From contig JAHLKC010000038.1 of the NCBI GenBank assembly GCA_025449115.1, positions 215,953-279,952 on the forward strand: a DNA stretch of 64,000 bases, written 5' to 3'. The translations under genes and the position numbers were made by a program. Of this stretch, positions 25,428-36,835 are shown piece after piece. The notes below the pieces were generated by a model that was not told the DNA's origin, did no database searches, and saw nothing but the letters and a program-made list of their open reading frames with translations. How positions within the stretch are numbered: position 1 is the stretch's first letter; each line of letters starts with the position of its first letter. Origin of the DNA: Chytridium lagenaria (taxonomy: Eukaryota > Chytridiomycota > Chytridiomycetes > Chytridiales > Chytridiaceae).

Positions 25428-27177
25428 TTAAGCACATTCGTACTTGGCATAAAACCCATTTTCGCAGACTACCATCGAAATGCAAGACGCAGGCGTAACG
25501 TCATAATGGAGGTTCAGCATCTTCAAATCATTCTACTTTTCTCCAATCCCTCAAAATCTGCGTCCTCCAGCCCCAGCAGACGAAGCAGAAGCAGAGGCAT
25601 CTTGGACGCGCATGGTCTCAAGACTGGAAGGGAGTCGGGCATTCGGGGGACGGTTCTCCAAGTTCACAAGAGCGTCAGGATCGCCTGATTTACAGATTTA
25701 GTTGTTGCATGTAGAACTGGATTATTTTTACCAATTTCGTTCCAGACAAAGGAATCGAGTCGGACGGTTTCAGTGAATTTGTAAAGTTCGCAGAGAACAA
25801 TGACAGGAATATTGGCGTCCGATGCCATCATAGCGACCAAAGCGGTTCCGGCTCTGGCCATGACAGCACCATTGGAAAGAAGCGAACTAGCGCCGAGAAT
25901 CAACTTGGTAACCTGACATATAAATTAGTATACAAATTAAATGAGTGTAAATCCTACATCCTTGATCACGATGAAAGACTGTTTGAAAGGATGTAGGTGC
26001 AAGAGATTCCAGCGTCCACAAGACTTTTCAGTAGAATCCTTCCTGAGGATTTACAAGACAAGAAAGCGTTAAAAAGAATAAAAAGTAATGATATTAAAGG
26101 TAGAGACCAACCTTCAAGCTTGGGCCTTGAATCACACACAATGACTCGGAATGCTATACCGCTCGAATGGGCTTCCAGCAAAAGCTTTTCAACAACAGAT
26201 GATCTGAAAAGAATAATTATCAACTTAAGGTGCTTGAATCTACAAATCTAAAATAGCAAGTGGATAAAAGAGAAATGCACCCACTTGGAATAAACAAGGA
26301 TAACATCGCCGTTGCGAATCTTTTCATGCAGTTCTGGATAATGGCGGAGGCGGCCACAGTAATTTTCTCTTTAATAAAATCATCAATCCAGTTGCGAAGA
26401 GATTCCTTGACCTACAAATATGTAAATAATTTACATGCATTGCGGAGTGTGAATCGAAAAAGTTGTAAAAGGGCATAATAAGAGCAAGGAAGAACTAAAA
26501 CATCATACATCCTCATCCGCCTTGTCAATGGAATTTTTTGTAATCTCATTCTCAACTGCCTGATTGCCGTCTTCATACTATCAGCCAACGACCTTGTAGT
26601 CGTCAGATAATCAATCTGTTTCCCAATATGCGACGTCAAATGCCTCTGCAATGACGTCCCCACAGGTGTAACATAATCCGAAATCACCTAATAAACTTTT
26701 AACTTTTAAACAAAAGACCTTGTAAACCTTTTTAAAAGCCAACAGCATTGCCAAACACCTTGCATTCCCTCCACAAATAATATGGTCGGAAAATTGCAGC
26801 CCCAAATTAATGATCGCAGGATGAACCTGATTCTGACTCCTCCATTCCGCGAGAGTCGTGTTCTCACGCTCGTATTGCGTCAAATGCGATAATAGCGGGA
26901 CGGGACGGTGATCTGATTTTTGAGGGGCTATGAGTTGCTTTTCTTTAGGTTGGTTGGAGCGGTGTTTAGCGTTAACTTGCAAGTGAGGGGTTGAGGGAGC
27001 TGTTGGAAGTCCAGGTGCTGTTGGTGTTGTGACGGGGTGGGATGCGGGACGGTCTTGAGGGTTTGAAGTTGCAGGGAGCCACCGTTTGGCCCGGAGGCGC
27101 CGGGCGGAGCTCCAGCGCGGGCTTTTTTCTCGGCACGTTGGCGTTCCTAGAATGTAGAGAGTAGGCTGCTTTAGCAT
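25428..27177 (-). CDS. EIF2B4: Translation initiation factor eIF2B subunit delta (GCD2)
   Basis: Regulatory subunit of the eIF2 guanine-nucleotide exchange factor. The order on the minus strand is: a basic N-terminal arm ERQRAEKKARAGAPPG (about 27090-27135), PLLSHLTQYERE, HPAIINLGLQFSDHIICGGN and ARCLAMLLAFKKV. These are followed by SLQRHLTSHIGKQIDYLTTT, SSVVEKLLLEAHSSGIAFRV, SLVDAGISCTYILSNSLSS, TKLILGASSLLSNGAVMARA and NIPVIVLCELYKFTETVR. After an intron (about 25728-25679) comes NEIGDPDALVNLENRPP. The end reads LKMLNLHYDVTPA and stops at 25428. This matches the eIF2B-alpha/beta/delta fold with the long delta N-terminus. At least eight introns are present. The translation start is not certain: no good ATG lies directly before the basic arm, and 27177 is the upstream limit of the open frame. 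Confidence 0.93.
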
Positions 27178-27350
27178 AGTCTCAAGTACGCGATGATGGA
27201 TAAAACATAATTCATTCGAAGATGGGGATCGATAGTTGACTGGTCAACTAAACTTCATTCGTCATGCCGTCCAGGTTCCCTTCAAACAAGGATCGTTGAT
27301 CCAGAAAAGCTATATGAGCGACAGGCAATGTCAAGCAACCCATTAGAACA

Positions 27351-28657
27351 ATGCCACGGCCATACTACCCCACCTCACCCCTTTCCTTCAACACTACCGA
27401 AATATCCCTTTTCTCACCTGGTACTCCCTCCGTTCCGCCTTCGTCATCTCCTTCATGCTCTTCTTTGGTCCTCGCTCGTCCATCTCATTCATTTTTTCCT
27501 TTCGTCACAAAAAAAACTTTGCGAAGTCATGACTTCTTTCAAGAGCGATGTGGCGAAAAAGCGGGTCAGGAATCGGAGGCTCCTCTTCATAGATATGGTG
27601 TTGAAGGGTGAGAAAGGGAATTGGATGCAAGAGGAAGATTTGAAGGAGTTTGGGGATTACTTTTCGGATGAAGTGTTGAAGAGAAAGGTGCCAGCGTTGT
27701 TTGAGTTTTACATAGGTAAGTCTTTTTTTGCCACATCATGCGATTGGGAGCGAAGGACTGGAGGCTGTTTGTCGTATGCTTCATTCCGCCATTCTTGACA
27801 CATTGATCATTAGCCTTTTATAACATTATCTGAACAGGTCGCCATGTCCCCGAAAACGAACGACGCAAAGCCTTTAATCATTCCATGTCTCTGGTTGAAC
27901 GCATGTACCATGACATTGACGAATGCCATCATCGAGATACCCTCGAAGTCACCGCAGCAAACATGATGGACGAAGACGAAGACAATGAAGCTGACGATGA
28001 AGAAGAAGAAGATATCATCGACGGGGGCGGACTTTCTGCAAGTCTTCCAGCAATGACATTGGCGCATCAAGCTACGACCGCAATGGATTATGGCCAAGAT
28101 GAAGATACGGAGGAGTTTGATTCAGACGATGAAGAGGGGAAGGCACTTGCGAAAGCAAGGAAGGAGGCACGGAAAGCGAGAATGGCTGAACTTCGAGCAA
28201 TGGCGGCGTCAACATTACCTCTTAACACAGTTGCATCTACATCTTCAAATCGTTCACCTCAAGTCTTAAGGCCACCAACTAACCGTCTGCAAAACGCCGT
28301 TGTACCCACCCCTCATCTTCAACCTACCCCTACACAAATTACCCAAATTCCCCGCTCCAACCCTTCCCTTCCCCCATCCCAACCTACAATCTCCTTCAAG
28401 TCCACATTACGCCTGCAGACCGTCTTGCCCTCCGCACCGACTTTCACCGGATTGTTAAAGAACGTTTCCTCGCTGGTCTCGACGAGGACTTTGATTACGT
28501 CCGTGTCGACTCTAACGAGGCCTTTGACGATTTAGGGCAGATGGAACGGGATGCTGAGGATGCGTATTTCGATGATGACGAGGATGCTGGGTGGAGGTTG
28601 GAATTATCGGGAGCGGAGGAGAGATCGAGGTTCGGGAGGAGTATGATTACTGATTGA
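27351..28657 (+). CDS. CCDC97: CCDC97-like protein (DUF2052 family)
   Basis: CCDC97 associates with the U2 snRNP/SF3B spliceosome complex in animals. Visible: RVRNRRLLFIDMVLKGE and GDYFSDEVLKRKVPALFEFY (27560-27715), an intron from 27716 to about 27839, then a long Asp/Glu-rich segment and KARKEARKARMAELRAMAA. The conserved C-terminal half reads DFHRIVKERFLAGLDEDFDY, RVDSNEAFDDLGQMERDAED and AYFDDDEDAGW, ending at 28657. It is reached after one frame change near 28400. The N-terminal Pro/Ser-rich part (27351 onward) joins the conserved part only across a run of eight A near 27510; ATG 27530 (MTSFKSDVAKK) is a conservative alternative start. It is divergent from eIF2B-delta. Confidence 0.82.
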
Positions 28658-29151
28658 ACATTTTCTGCGTCTGCGTTTAAGCGCATTGCTGCCGGCTTTC
28701 TGCTTTAATTTTTTACCCTGCTATAAGGTTGCTTGTATATAAGCCCACTCGCCCCTTTTTTTCTTCTTCCTCTTGTAAATATAATTAAGTTTGAATGCGT
28801 TATGCCTTGAAAAGCGTGATAGGAGGAGACAGAGTATATCAGGCGACACGCATAGGACAGCTCATAGGACAGCTCATAGTTACTTCTTCGTCATAAAAAC
28901 AGAGTCTCACAAAGCAACTACTTCAACGTGTTTATTCGCTTTGCCTCAAAAGTTTTTTATTGTTTTGGTACTAAGACGTACTCAGAACGAAAGAATTAGA
29001 GTGAGATAATGTACAAGGGAAACAAATAGGGTAGTAAGTTATCAGCCACATAAAACAGAGAAAAACATGGGTGTGAAATCTCAAAAGCGACGTAAATGGG
29101 TCCCCCGACTATTACGAGTCTAAGCTTTCGTTTTCCCTTCAAAAATAGCCG
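28658..29151. other. Intergenic, 0.5 kb; no gene seen
   Basis: Convergent 3' region between CCDC97 and 7TM copy A. An in-tandem TCATAGGACAGC doublet occurs at about 28850-28878. Nothing else recognisable. Confidence 0.6.
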
Positions 29152-30555
29152 TCAAGCCCCAACCAAAATGCGCTCTTGATTACTTTGTACTTTTAATTTG
29201 AGTACTGTGATCAACAGAAGAAGATCCAACCCCGGACTCTTCATCTTCGTGCTTTTTTCGCGAGTTGCCGTTGTTCCCCAGCATGCTGTTGGCGGTTTGT
29301 TTGTGGAGGAGGATGTCTTGGTGTTTGCCGTTTCACGCGAGGCGATGAGCATGTTCTTTGTCATTAGGATGTCCAGGAGGAGGATCATGGGGAAGGAGCC
29401 TTTGACGAGCCAGAGGAAGGAGTTGAAGTTGGCAAGGGTTTTGAGAACGGGGAAGGGAGTTGACCGACCACGACAACTGAAGGGAAGCGAAAAACATGTT
29501 AGACGTGACAATGAGAAAGAATTTTCTGAAGAAAAAAAAGAACTCACTGGCCAGAATGTTAAAGAAAATAATTGAAATACGCGGAATGGACGAATTCATG
29601 AGAGTCATGATCATCCCTTTAGACTCAGTGTTACTGCTGGTCCTTTTTGTCACGTGATCATAGACGTTCCAGACGAGCAAGAACAGGATGATGAGATCAG
29701 CAATGCCCCACACGAGGAACGCGTAAGAGTGAGCGGAAGCGATAGCTGGGTTACCAAGAGCGTTGTTTGAGAAGCGGAGACGGCCAATGTTGACCCTGAG
29801 AGCAGCAAAGATGACCAAGAGGATGGCCATGATGATGGTGAAGGTGCGACGGAGGATGTCTGAAGTAAAGATGACGGAAGTTTTGATAAAGGAGTAGTAG
29901 ACGGTCTGTAGAGAAGGATTAATGGAGTTAGCACGTTTGGTTTTTTTAATGCGGCAAGAAACACTGGGACTAGAGGAGTTGTAGATAAGACAAGCCCCTT
30001 CCCAACTAGATTGCTTCGAACCTCTTCTGCAGAAAGAAACAAAACCGAGAATATGAAAGATGATGAGCTCACCGTCGCTTCGTGAACAATCCAATTGATC
30101 TCGTTAAAGAGAAGGAGGTAGGCGAGCAGGGGTGATGAGTTGAGCACTGCTGATGCAGTTGTGGGGGACGGCGGAACACATTCTCTCCGTGCTGCAATAT
30201 AAGCTGTCTCAACGAGTGTACCGATGAATCCAGAGAGGCCATGTGCAAACTAAAACAACGTGTATTGTAAGAATGAAAATCATGACGTGCAAAGATGAGG
30301 TGAAAAATTCGGAACACTCACCAGCACTCTCCACAACAGCTCTGCCTAAGAAAACGAGAAAGAAGAGGAATGAAAAGAAACAGATGAGTATACGTGCAGG
30401 GAGCAAAAAGTAATAGATATTTCGTATGTGTGCTATCACGTACCTTTGAGAAAACGTAAAGCAGTAAAAGATCAAGAAGCACCCCACGAGCGAACTCCAC
30501 TGCAACCCCCCGACACTGCAATCAACCAGCACTGGTCAAAGGTGATTTCGCTCAT
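29152..30555 (-). CDS. Seven-transmembrane protein, family copy A
   Basis: The predicted protein starts MSEITFDQCWLIAVSGGLQW (ATG at 30555) and has seven hydrophobic spans in five exons. TM1 is in LVGCFLIFYCFTF; a 24-nt exon encodes AELLWRVL (30345-30322); then FAHGLSGFIGTLVETAYIAA, SSPLLAYLLLFNEINWIVHE, TFTIIMAILLVIFAALRVNI, SYAFLVWGIADLIILFLLVW, SIPRISIIFFNILA and ANFNSFLWLVKGSFPMILLL. A short Ser/Thr-rich hydrophilic tail follows. The layout is that of a GPCR-like receptor, but I recognise no named family. Compared with copies B and C it has two extra bases at the end of exon 1 and single-base losses near 29440 and 29290. With the last corrected it would end at 29179 instead of 29152. Confidence 0.8.
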
Positions 30556-30789
30556 GATGATCGATCGATACGGTAGAATAACAAAGAGAACGAAATGTAA
30601 AAGGGGAGGCTGGGAACGCCGTGTTCTTTTTATACGATCCCAATTGAAGAAAGAGGAACCAGTAAATCAACTAGTCAACTTTCGGGTGAGAAAAACTGAA
30701 CGTTTCCTATGTGGGATGTCGCTGATTTTCAATCTGTTGTGCCTCCTCCCGCCATGATTCAATTGAAAACAAAGGGATTGCACCTATTA

Positions 30790-33180
30790 ATATCCAAAAT
30801 TTATAATTACAAACTTCAAGGGACCTAAACCCCCTTACGGCGGGGGACCAATTGGATGTTATGGCAATCTCTTACCCAACAAAGCCGCCTCATAGCACCC
30901 AACTTTACATTATTCTTTGATTCACAGGTATTTTGTGTGGGAGGTTTGCCTTTACACGCAGAGCATGCGCCGTGTTCATCGCATACAAGCTTCCCTTCGA
31001 TCCTTTCTTACATTATATGGTAACGGTAAATCTTTCTCTATGACTCACGTCCACAGTGGTCCCCTGTAAAATCCAGCTCATTCTTTTTCTTATGTGCAGT
31101 CGATAGGGGTACGTTGCTACCATGGAGGCAAAGATTTACGCAAAAATCGAGAGCAATACAATCATGATTTGTATCGCAGATGCTCCTCAGTTGCACCTGT
31201 ATATCTCTATCAGTCACGCTTATTAAAATTAAATAAAATTCTTATTCATAAGGGGAACCGTAACAAAAATGACATGCCTTCTCAATATAGCACTCTTCGG
31301 TTTTTGTGCTTATGTGAGCTCGAGGCCGACGGCGTCTGCACGATCGTCTGCAATTATGCAATGATAATTTTTTCGGATATCGATCATGATAACTCATAGA
31401 GCCATGCGATTAAAACGCCTAAAATATAGACACTTTGCCTCTTTCATTTGTCCGTACACTGTTTTTTTTTTCCTCTCCCCAATTATGCACAAGCATTAGC
31501 GTCACAAGTCAGTCCCTTCACCCTATTTTTCTCTTTTGTGGTAAAGTGAGCATGTATATATATTATCGGACGACGCGACGAGATGATGATGTGGATTTAA
31601 ATATTTGTTCTAAATCGGGACCAAACGTCGTGATGGATCGCAAACCATTTTTGTTCACTTCTTCCTAAAAGCTCTTATATTTGATCTAGTATGAATCAGA
31701 AACACGTCCATTTAAATTTCTGTACGATTTTATGTACTTATGTGAGGTCGTAATTGATAGAGTCAAAGAGTTTTCAGAATCGAGACTAAATCGATAGATA
31801 TACCTTGTTAATCTTTGTCTCAGACTTGTGCAAAAAACAGAAGAAAAACAAAAAGAGGAAAAACCCTGGAACTTTGTCTACATAAACTTTTAAGTTTCAT
31901 TGCTGGATCAATCCAGCCTCAGAAAGCCTCGAACGTGACGCGTCCTGTAACCAAAGGGAAGGTACCCCTGGTGTTGATCACTTGAGGAGTAACCAAAGTA
32001 AAGTTACTCCTGGTGTTTGATCACTGCAGGAGGAGTCCCATAACCAAAGGGAAGGTACCCTGGTGTTGATCACTTGAGGAGTCCATAGCAGTGGTCGAGG
32101 AGAGGCCGCGGGTTGATGGGAGATTTACGACGTCAGAACGCGTCCGACACGGCTGCCCTGGATTTCCCGTCAGCCCGTACATCGCTTACCTTGTGTAAGT
32201 CATGATACAGGCTTCCCTCTCCTCCTTTATCCATCTGACACAATAAACACATAGGTACGGTCATTCTGTTTTTTAACATTAATTGATTCTGTCCTTCACA
32301 GTATCTTTTTTGATAAGGATTAGAGTAGTATGCTACATGGCCAACGAAAGTACAATCGTCGTAGTTGAAGTATTCGTCAAAAACAAACTATATTGATCCC
32401 ACTGCAAAAACGGGGTATCATAACACCTATTTATTCTTAAATTTGCTCCACGTATCGAGTACATTATAGATATATCACACAATACCATTCTTTTCTTTTT
32501 CTATTACATAATAAACAGGGGGGAGACCTCCACATTACCGTTTTCCTCGTCGTCTAACACCAGTAAGGTACGTGGCAGCTCTTTATTAGTCCCAAGGATG
32601 TCTTGCCTTTAAAGCGCCTCGATACTGACAACCAGCAAGCATTGTGGCCGTTATGAGTAATGGCACTTATGGCGTTCCATCAAAACCATGCAATTTATAA
32701 ACCATCCACGTGGGCGGCGTGTAATGAAGGTGTGTGTATCAGGAAATTAAAATAAAACAAAAATAGGCGGCGTAGCATGAAATTCGGCAAAAAGACAGGG
32801 TTTTATTTTCTTTCGCATTAACAAATTAACAATGATGCTTTTAATTGGTACTATGAGATTCAACCAGAAACTTAATCTGTACACAAACAAGAACCATAAA
32901 AAAAAAAGGGGGAGAAAGAATATACACGATGAAATGAAAAAAAGAGGTTCTTTCACTTTTTCCCCAAAAGCGTATGTCGGGGGAGTTTTTCATCTTTTGA
33001 AATATGAAAAAAAAAGTGACATGTTGAGAGGGTGTTTGTTTTTTTTTTGCCTCGCTCGAGAGAGGGGCAAGGGAGAACGTCTAAATTGTAACGAAAACAA
33101 TGGGAGGGAGCATGTACAGGGAGTGTGAGAACTCGGTAGAGACTAGAACAAAAAATAGGCGAAAAAGAAACGTAAAGAGA
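30790..33180. other. Gene-poor, AT-rich stretch of 2.4 kb
   Basis: No conserved coding sequence is visible on either strand. Scattered short open frames (for example at 31094-31399 and 31435-31668) lack splice-consistent extensions and look random. The only structured element is the tandem stem-loop repeat at 31948-32085. Confidence 0.6.
31948..32085 (+). repeat. Three tandem ~45-bp units with hairpin-forming cores
   Basis: Units begin at 31948, 31990 and 32041. Each has a core ACCAAAGnnn...TGGT followed by GTTGATCACTTGAGGAG or a near copy. Outer arms ACCA/TGGT can pair in all three. Inner arms pair as GGG/CCC in units 1 and 3 but as AGTA/TACT in unit 2, so the paired bases differ while complementarity is kept. 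Confidence 0.8.
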
Positions 33181-35582
33181 TTACAAAGAAACGTCCAAAA
33201 ATGTAAAAGGAATAATAGAATTGGGTTTTCTCGTCGCAGCAAGGGAGTCCAAAAGGAGAGATCTACCTCCAAGCGCTTCCTTCTCTTTAGGCCAAGCGCT
33301 TTGGTGTTGTTGGAGTTGAGGCGGGTACCGTTTTTCAGACGTGAGAACGACGGCTGGTGTAGCGGGACCACCCCGTGTTGAAGCACCCGAATACGATGTG
33401 GACGAGTTGGAGTGGTAACCCGAGGATTGGTAAGAAGCAGCAGGAGCCTGTGTATGCGCAGACCCGCCCGCGACAGGATGCACCCTCGACTCTTGTGCTG
33501 GGTACTCTGGGAATGGCTGATGGAACGGAGTTGGTAACTCTCGGCACCGGAAGATCCGTCGGTGGTGTCTTCTTCGTCAGTGGGCTTCTTGCGGGGAGAC
33601 GAGGTGGCGTTGTTGCCCCAGATGCCGTCGGCACGGTTTCCGGTACGTTTATGGGAGGATGATTTGTCACGGGAGGAGATGAGCATGGTTTTTGTCATCA
33701 GGATGTCGAGAAGAAGAATCATAGGGTAAGAGCCTTTAACGAGCCAGAGGAAGGAGTTAAAGTTCGAAAGCGAGAGTGAAGGGTTCTGGGTTGGCCGACC
33801 ACGACCGACTGAGGAGAAAGACAACATGTCAGTAAATAAGGATGGAAAGATGTGTAGAAAGGGGAAGGGAATACTCACTGGCCAAGGTGTTGAAAAAGAT
33901 GATGGCGATACGCGGGATGGAAGAGTTCATGAGGTCATGATCATTCCCTCGACTCGGCATTGTTGGTCCTCCTCTTGACGTGATCATAGACGTTCCATAC
34001 GAGCAAGAACAGGATAATGAGGTCAGCAACTCCCCACACCAGGAACGCGTAAGAGTGAGCGTTAGCGATGGCTGCGTTGCCGAGCGCGTTGTTTGAGAAG
34101 CGGAGACGACCAATGTTGAACCTCAGGGCAGCAAAGGCGACCATGAGGACAGCCATGATGATGGTGAAGGTGCGACGGAGTGTCTCTGAAGTGAAGATGA
34201 CGGATGTCTTGATAAAAGAGTAGTAGACGGTCTATCATTACAAAACAAGTGGCTGGTTAGTTGAATGTTGTCCGATAATAATCAAGAAGAGCAAGTCCGA
34301 TAGGACAATTAAAAAAAAGAAGAGATGATAAAACAATAAAATAAAGTAATAGACGAGAGAGAGAGTAGAAAGAAGCAAAAAATAAATAAGCAAAAATAAA
34401 ATAAAAGAAAAGTTAAAAAAACAAAAACATAAAAAAATTAAATTAAAATATTTCTAAAATTTTCAATCCCTTTGAATACTAAATATTTGCTGATGAAAAA
34501 GGAAACACAAACAGCCTCGCCTCCCAGTCCTGTCTCCCCCATCGAGTCAAGGGGGGGTTCCTGTCCTCCTGTCCTCCTGTGTCCTGCATGAACGATCACA
34601 TTCACCACCAACCACCACCAATACCACAAGCACTGTGATGTGATTACAAAAGACATCCAATCCATCTCCAAAATATTTACATCTATCGGAAAGATACGGA
34701 AGAGCCTGACAGATAGCCAGCGCCTTTCCATCATCAATAGGAAAATACCTGTTCACAAAAGACGCTTCTCCAGGTGGGCAGAGCAAAAAAGTTGGCAAAA
34801 AGGACAGAGCAGACAAGGCTGCACACGACACCCAACCATGAACCCTACACCCAACCAACCAACCAAACGGAAACCCTTCTTTCATCCAAGAAAGCCCATC
34901 TCATGGTCGCGTGAGCCCCGTCTTTCTGATTCCCAAGCAAAAAATAAAAAGTGGATGGAGACACCAGACAAGATGGAAATAAAGGGATAGAGTGGAAGCA
35001 GGGGGGCGGAGAGAGATGATTGAGAAACTAAACAGCCGCCTGTCTATCAACTAACCGTTGCCTCATGTACAATCCAGTTGAGCTCATTAAAGAGAAGGAG
35101 GTAGGCGAGTAGAGGAGATGAGACGATGGTAGCGACGGCGTCTGTGGAGGGCGAAAAGGCAGTGGATGAAACACATTCTCTTTTTGCTGCAATGTAGCCG
35201 GTTTCAATAAGGTTCCGAGGAATCCAGAGACAGCGTGTGCAAACTAGGAATTTATTTAACGTTAGAAACGATTGTTGGATTAAAAAAGTGTTATAAAGTA
35301 ATGACAGTGTACAAAGTACTCACCAATACCCTCCACAAGAGCTCTCCCTAGTGAATGAATATGAATAAGGGGATGAAGAATGAGTAGAGAGTAAGTATAT
35401 ATTCAATGAAGAAAAAAAAAAGGGAATATGAAATGAGTTTTAGTATTTACCTTTGAGAATGTAAAGCAGTAAAAGATCAAGAAACACCCGACAAGTGTGC
35501 TCCACTGCAAACCTCCCGACACTGCAATCAACCAACACTGATCAAAGGACATTTCATTGATGCTCATGATGGACGACGACAT
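33181..35582 (-). CDS. Seven-transmembrane protein, family copy B (possibly a pseudogene)
   Basis: Starts MSSSIMSINEMSFDQCWLIA at 35582. It uses the same exon plan as copies A and C: exon 1 ends ...CFTFSK in phase 0, a 24-nt exon GELLWRVL (35347-35324), an exon with FAHAVSGFLGT and SSPLLAYLLLFNELNWIVHE, an exon with TFTIIMAVLMVAFAALRFNI and SYAFLVWGVADLIILFLLVW, and a last exon with NFNSFLWLVKGSYPMILLLD. The cytoplasmic tail is longer than in A or C and rich in Ser/Thr/Gly/Tyr (YQSSGYHSNSSTSYSGAST). Frame breaks fall near 35200, 33945, 33930, 33790 and 33480, more than in A or C. The intron before exon 4 (35055-34232) is about 824 nt against roughly 165-185 nt in the other two copies. Either decay or sequence error could explain the breaks. 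Confidence 0.72.
34232..35055 (-). other. Unusually long (824-nt) intron in 7TM copy B
   Basis: Bounded by donor GTTAGTTG (35055) and acceptor ..GATAG (34232) at the same position as the short introns of copies A and C. It contains A-rich low-complexity sequence (34300-34450) and a region with CCTGTCCTCCTGTCCTCC-type repeats (about 34559-34580). No coding or transposon terminal structure was found. Confidence 0.65.
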
Positions 35583-35599
35583 CCTTCTAATCCTTTTAT

Positions 35600-36835
35600 C
35601 TCGTTTAGTTGCGGGTGATGGTGGTGGTGTATGAACTGTGAGGTAAAAAGGGGGAAACGGAAAAGGGAGGGAATGACAGACTTTCTTTTTATATTTATTT
35701 GTTTCTCACTGACATATGTACCTCTAATAATAATAATATTCCTAATATAATATGTGTGTGGTGTGCAGTTGTTTATTATTAGTATTAAATCCTTATGGAC
35801 ACAAAAGAATAGTAAATAAATAAGGGTTATAAAATAAAATAAATAAATATAAAAAGACAAGGAGAAAATAAATAAATAAAAATAAAAATGAAAATATAAA
35901 TTAATTCATTCATTTTAATTATTATTGAACACAGCGCGCCTCTCTCTCTTGAGATCAAATAAATTAATTAATAATAATAATATTAAATATTTAAATAAAT
36001 ATTATAGTATTTCAACCCCGTGATCATTATTATTTTTACTTGTATGGTATTATTAATATGTAAATATGAAAGGGCTTTTATTATTTACAATTTAATAATT
36101 TATTTAATGAAGGATCTCATTCTCTTTCATTTCCTCCCTCCCTCCCTCCCTCCTCCCTTCCTTCCTTCCTTCCTAATATTGTATATATCAATAAAATATA
36201 AAAATATTAATAATAATAATAATAATACTAATTTAATACAAACATTAAAACTGCGGATCACCCAATATTATAGTAACCAATGAATCCCACGAGCCCCCTG
36301 ACAGACAAACTGACTGACATAAATATAAACAATTCCTCAATAAATAATATATTATTTATAATATTTTTATTATTTTAACAACAAAGTAAATATGAGGATA
36401 ATAAATAATAAATAAATTTAATCCCCTTTGCCCAGACGCCTTACTCTCGCCATATAACAACAAAAACACAATGCATCTGCACCTAAATACCTATCATGAA
36501 CCCAACACTTAAACCAACCCACAACCCACCAGATTCATCGTGGGGATAACGGGGGGAGTGGCGAAGGGGCATGTTTCGAATAATCCATCTTCCAACGTAA
36601 ACAGTAAAAAATGCCTACTAGTTATTTAAAATGCTCAAAAAAGACCCTGTAACTTTTCATCAACAAATGTACCTCAAATCATAAAAATAAAACCCTGCGC
36701 CTAAAACCAATAATCTCATTCCACTAATCAACTTTAATAAAACAATCACAGCTCAAAAAATAAACAAGATATCCTAAATCCTCCACGCCTATACAGCAAT
36801 GAAAAAAAGAAACTTGCATCACACACAGTCCTTCC
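35600..36835. other. AT-rich intergenic region with microsatellites
   Basis: About 1.2 kb of strongly AT-rich sequence upstream of 7TM copy B and downstream of the M28 gene. It contains TAA/ATA-type repeats (for example 36209-36225) and a CCCTCC/TTCC pyrimidine block at 36135-36172. No gene is supported; the small open frames here are compositional. Confidence 0.65.

Noticed and set aside
33375..33662. Plus-strand frame in the tail of 7TM copy B
   Set aside because: Antisense to the Ser/Gly-rich cytoplasmic tail; no independent support.
36130..36180. CCCTCC/TTCC tract as a telomere or centromere element
   Set aside because: Short, imperfect and isolated; it is an ordinary pyrimidine microsatellite.
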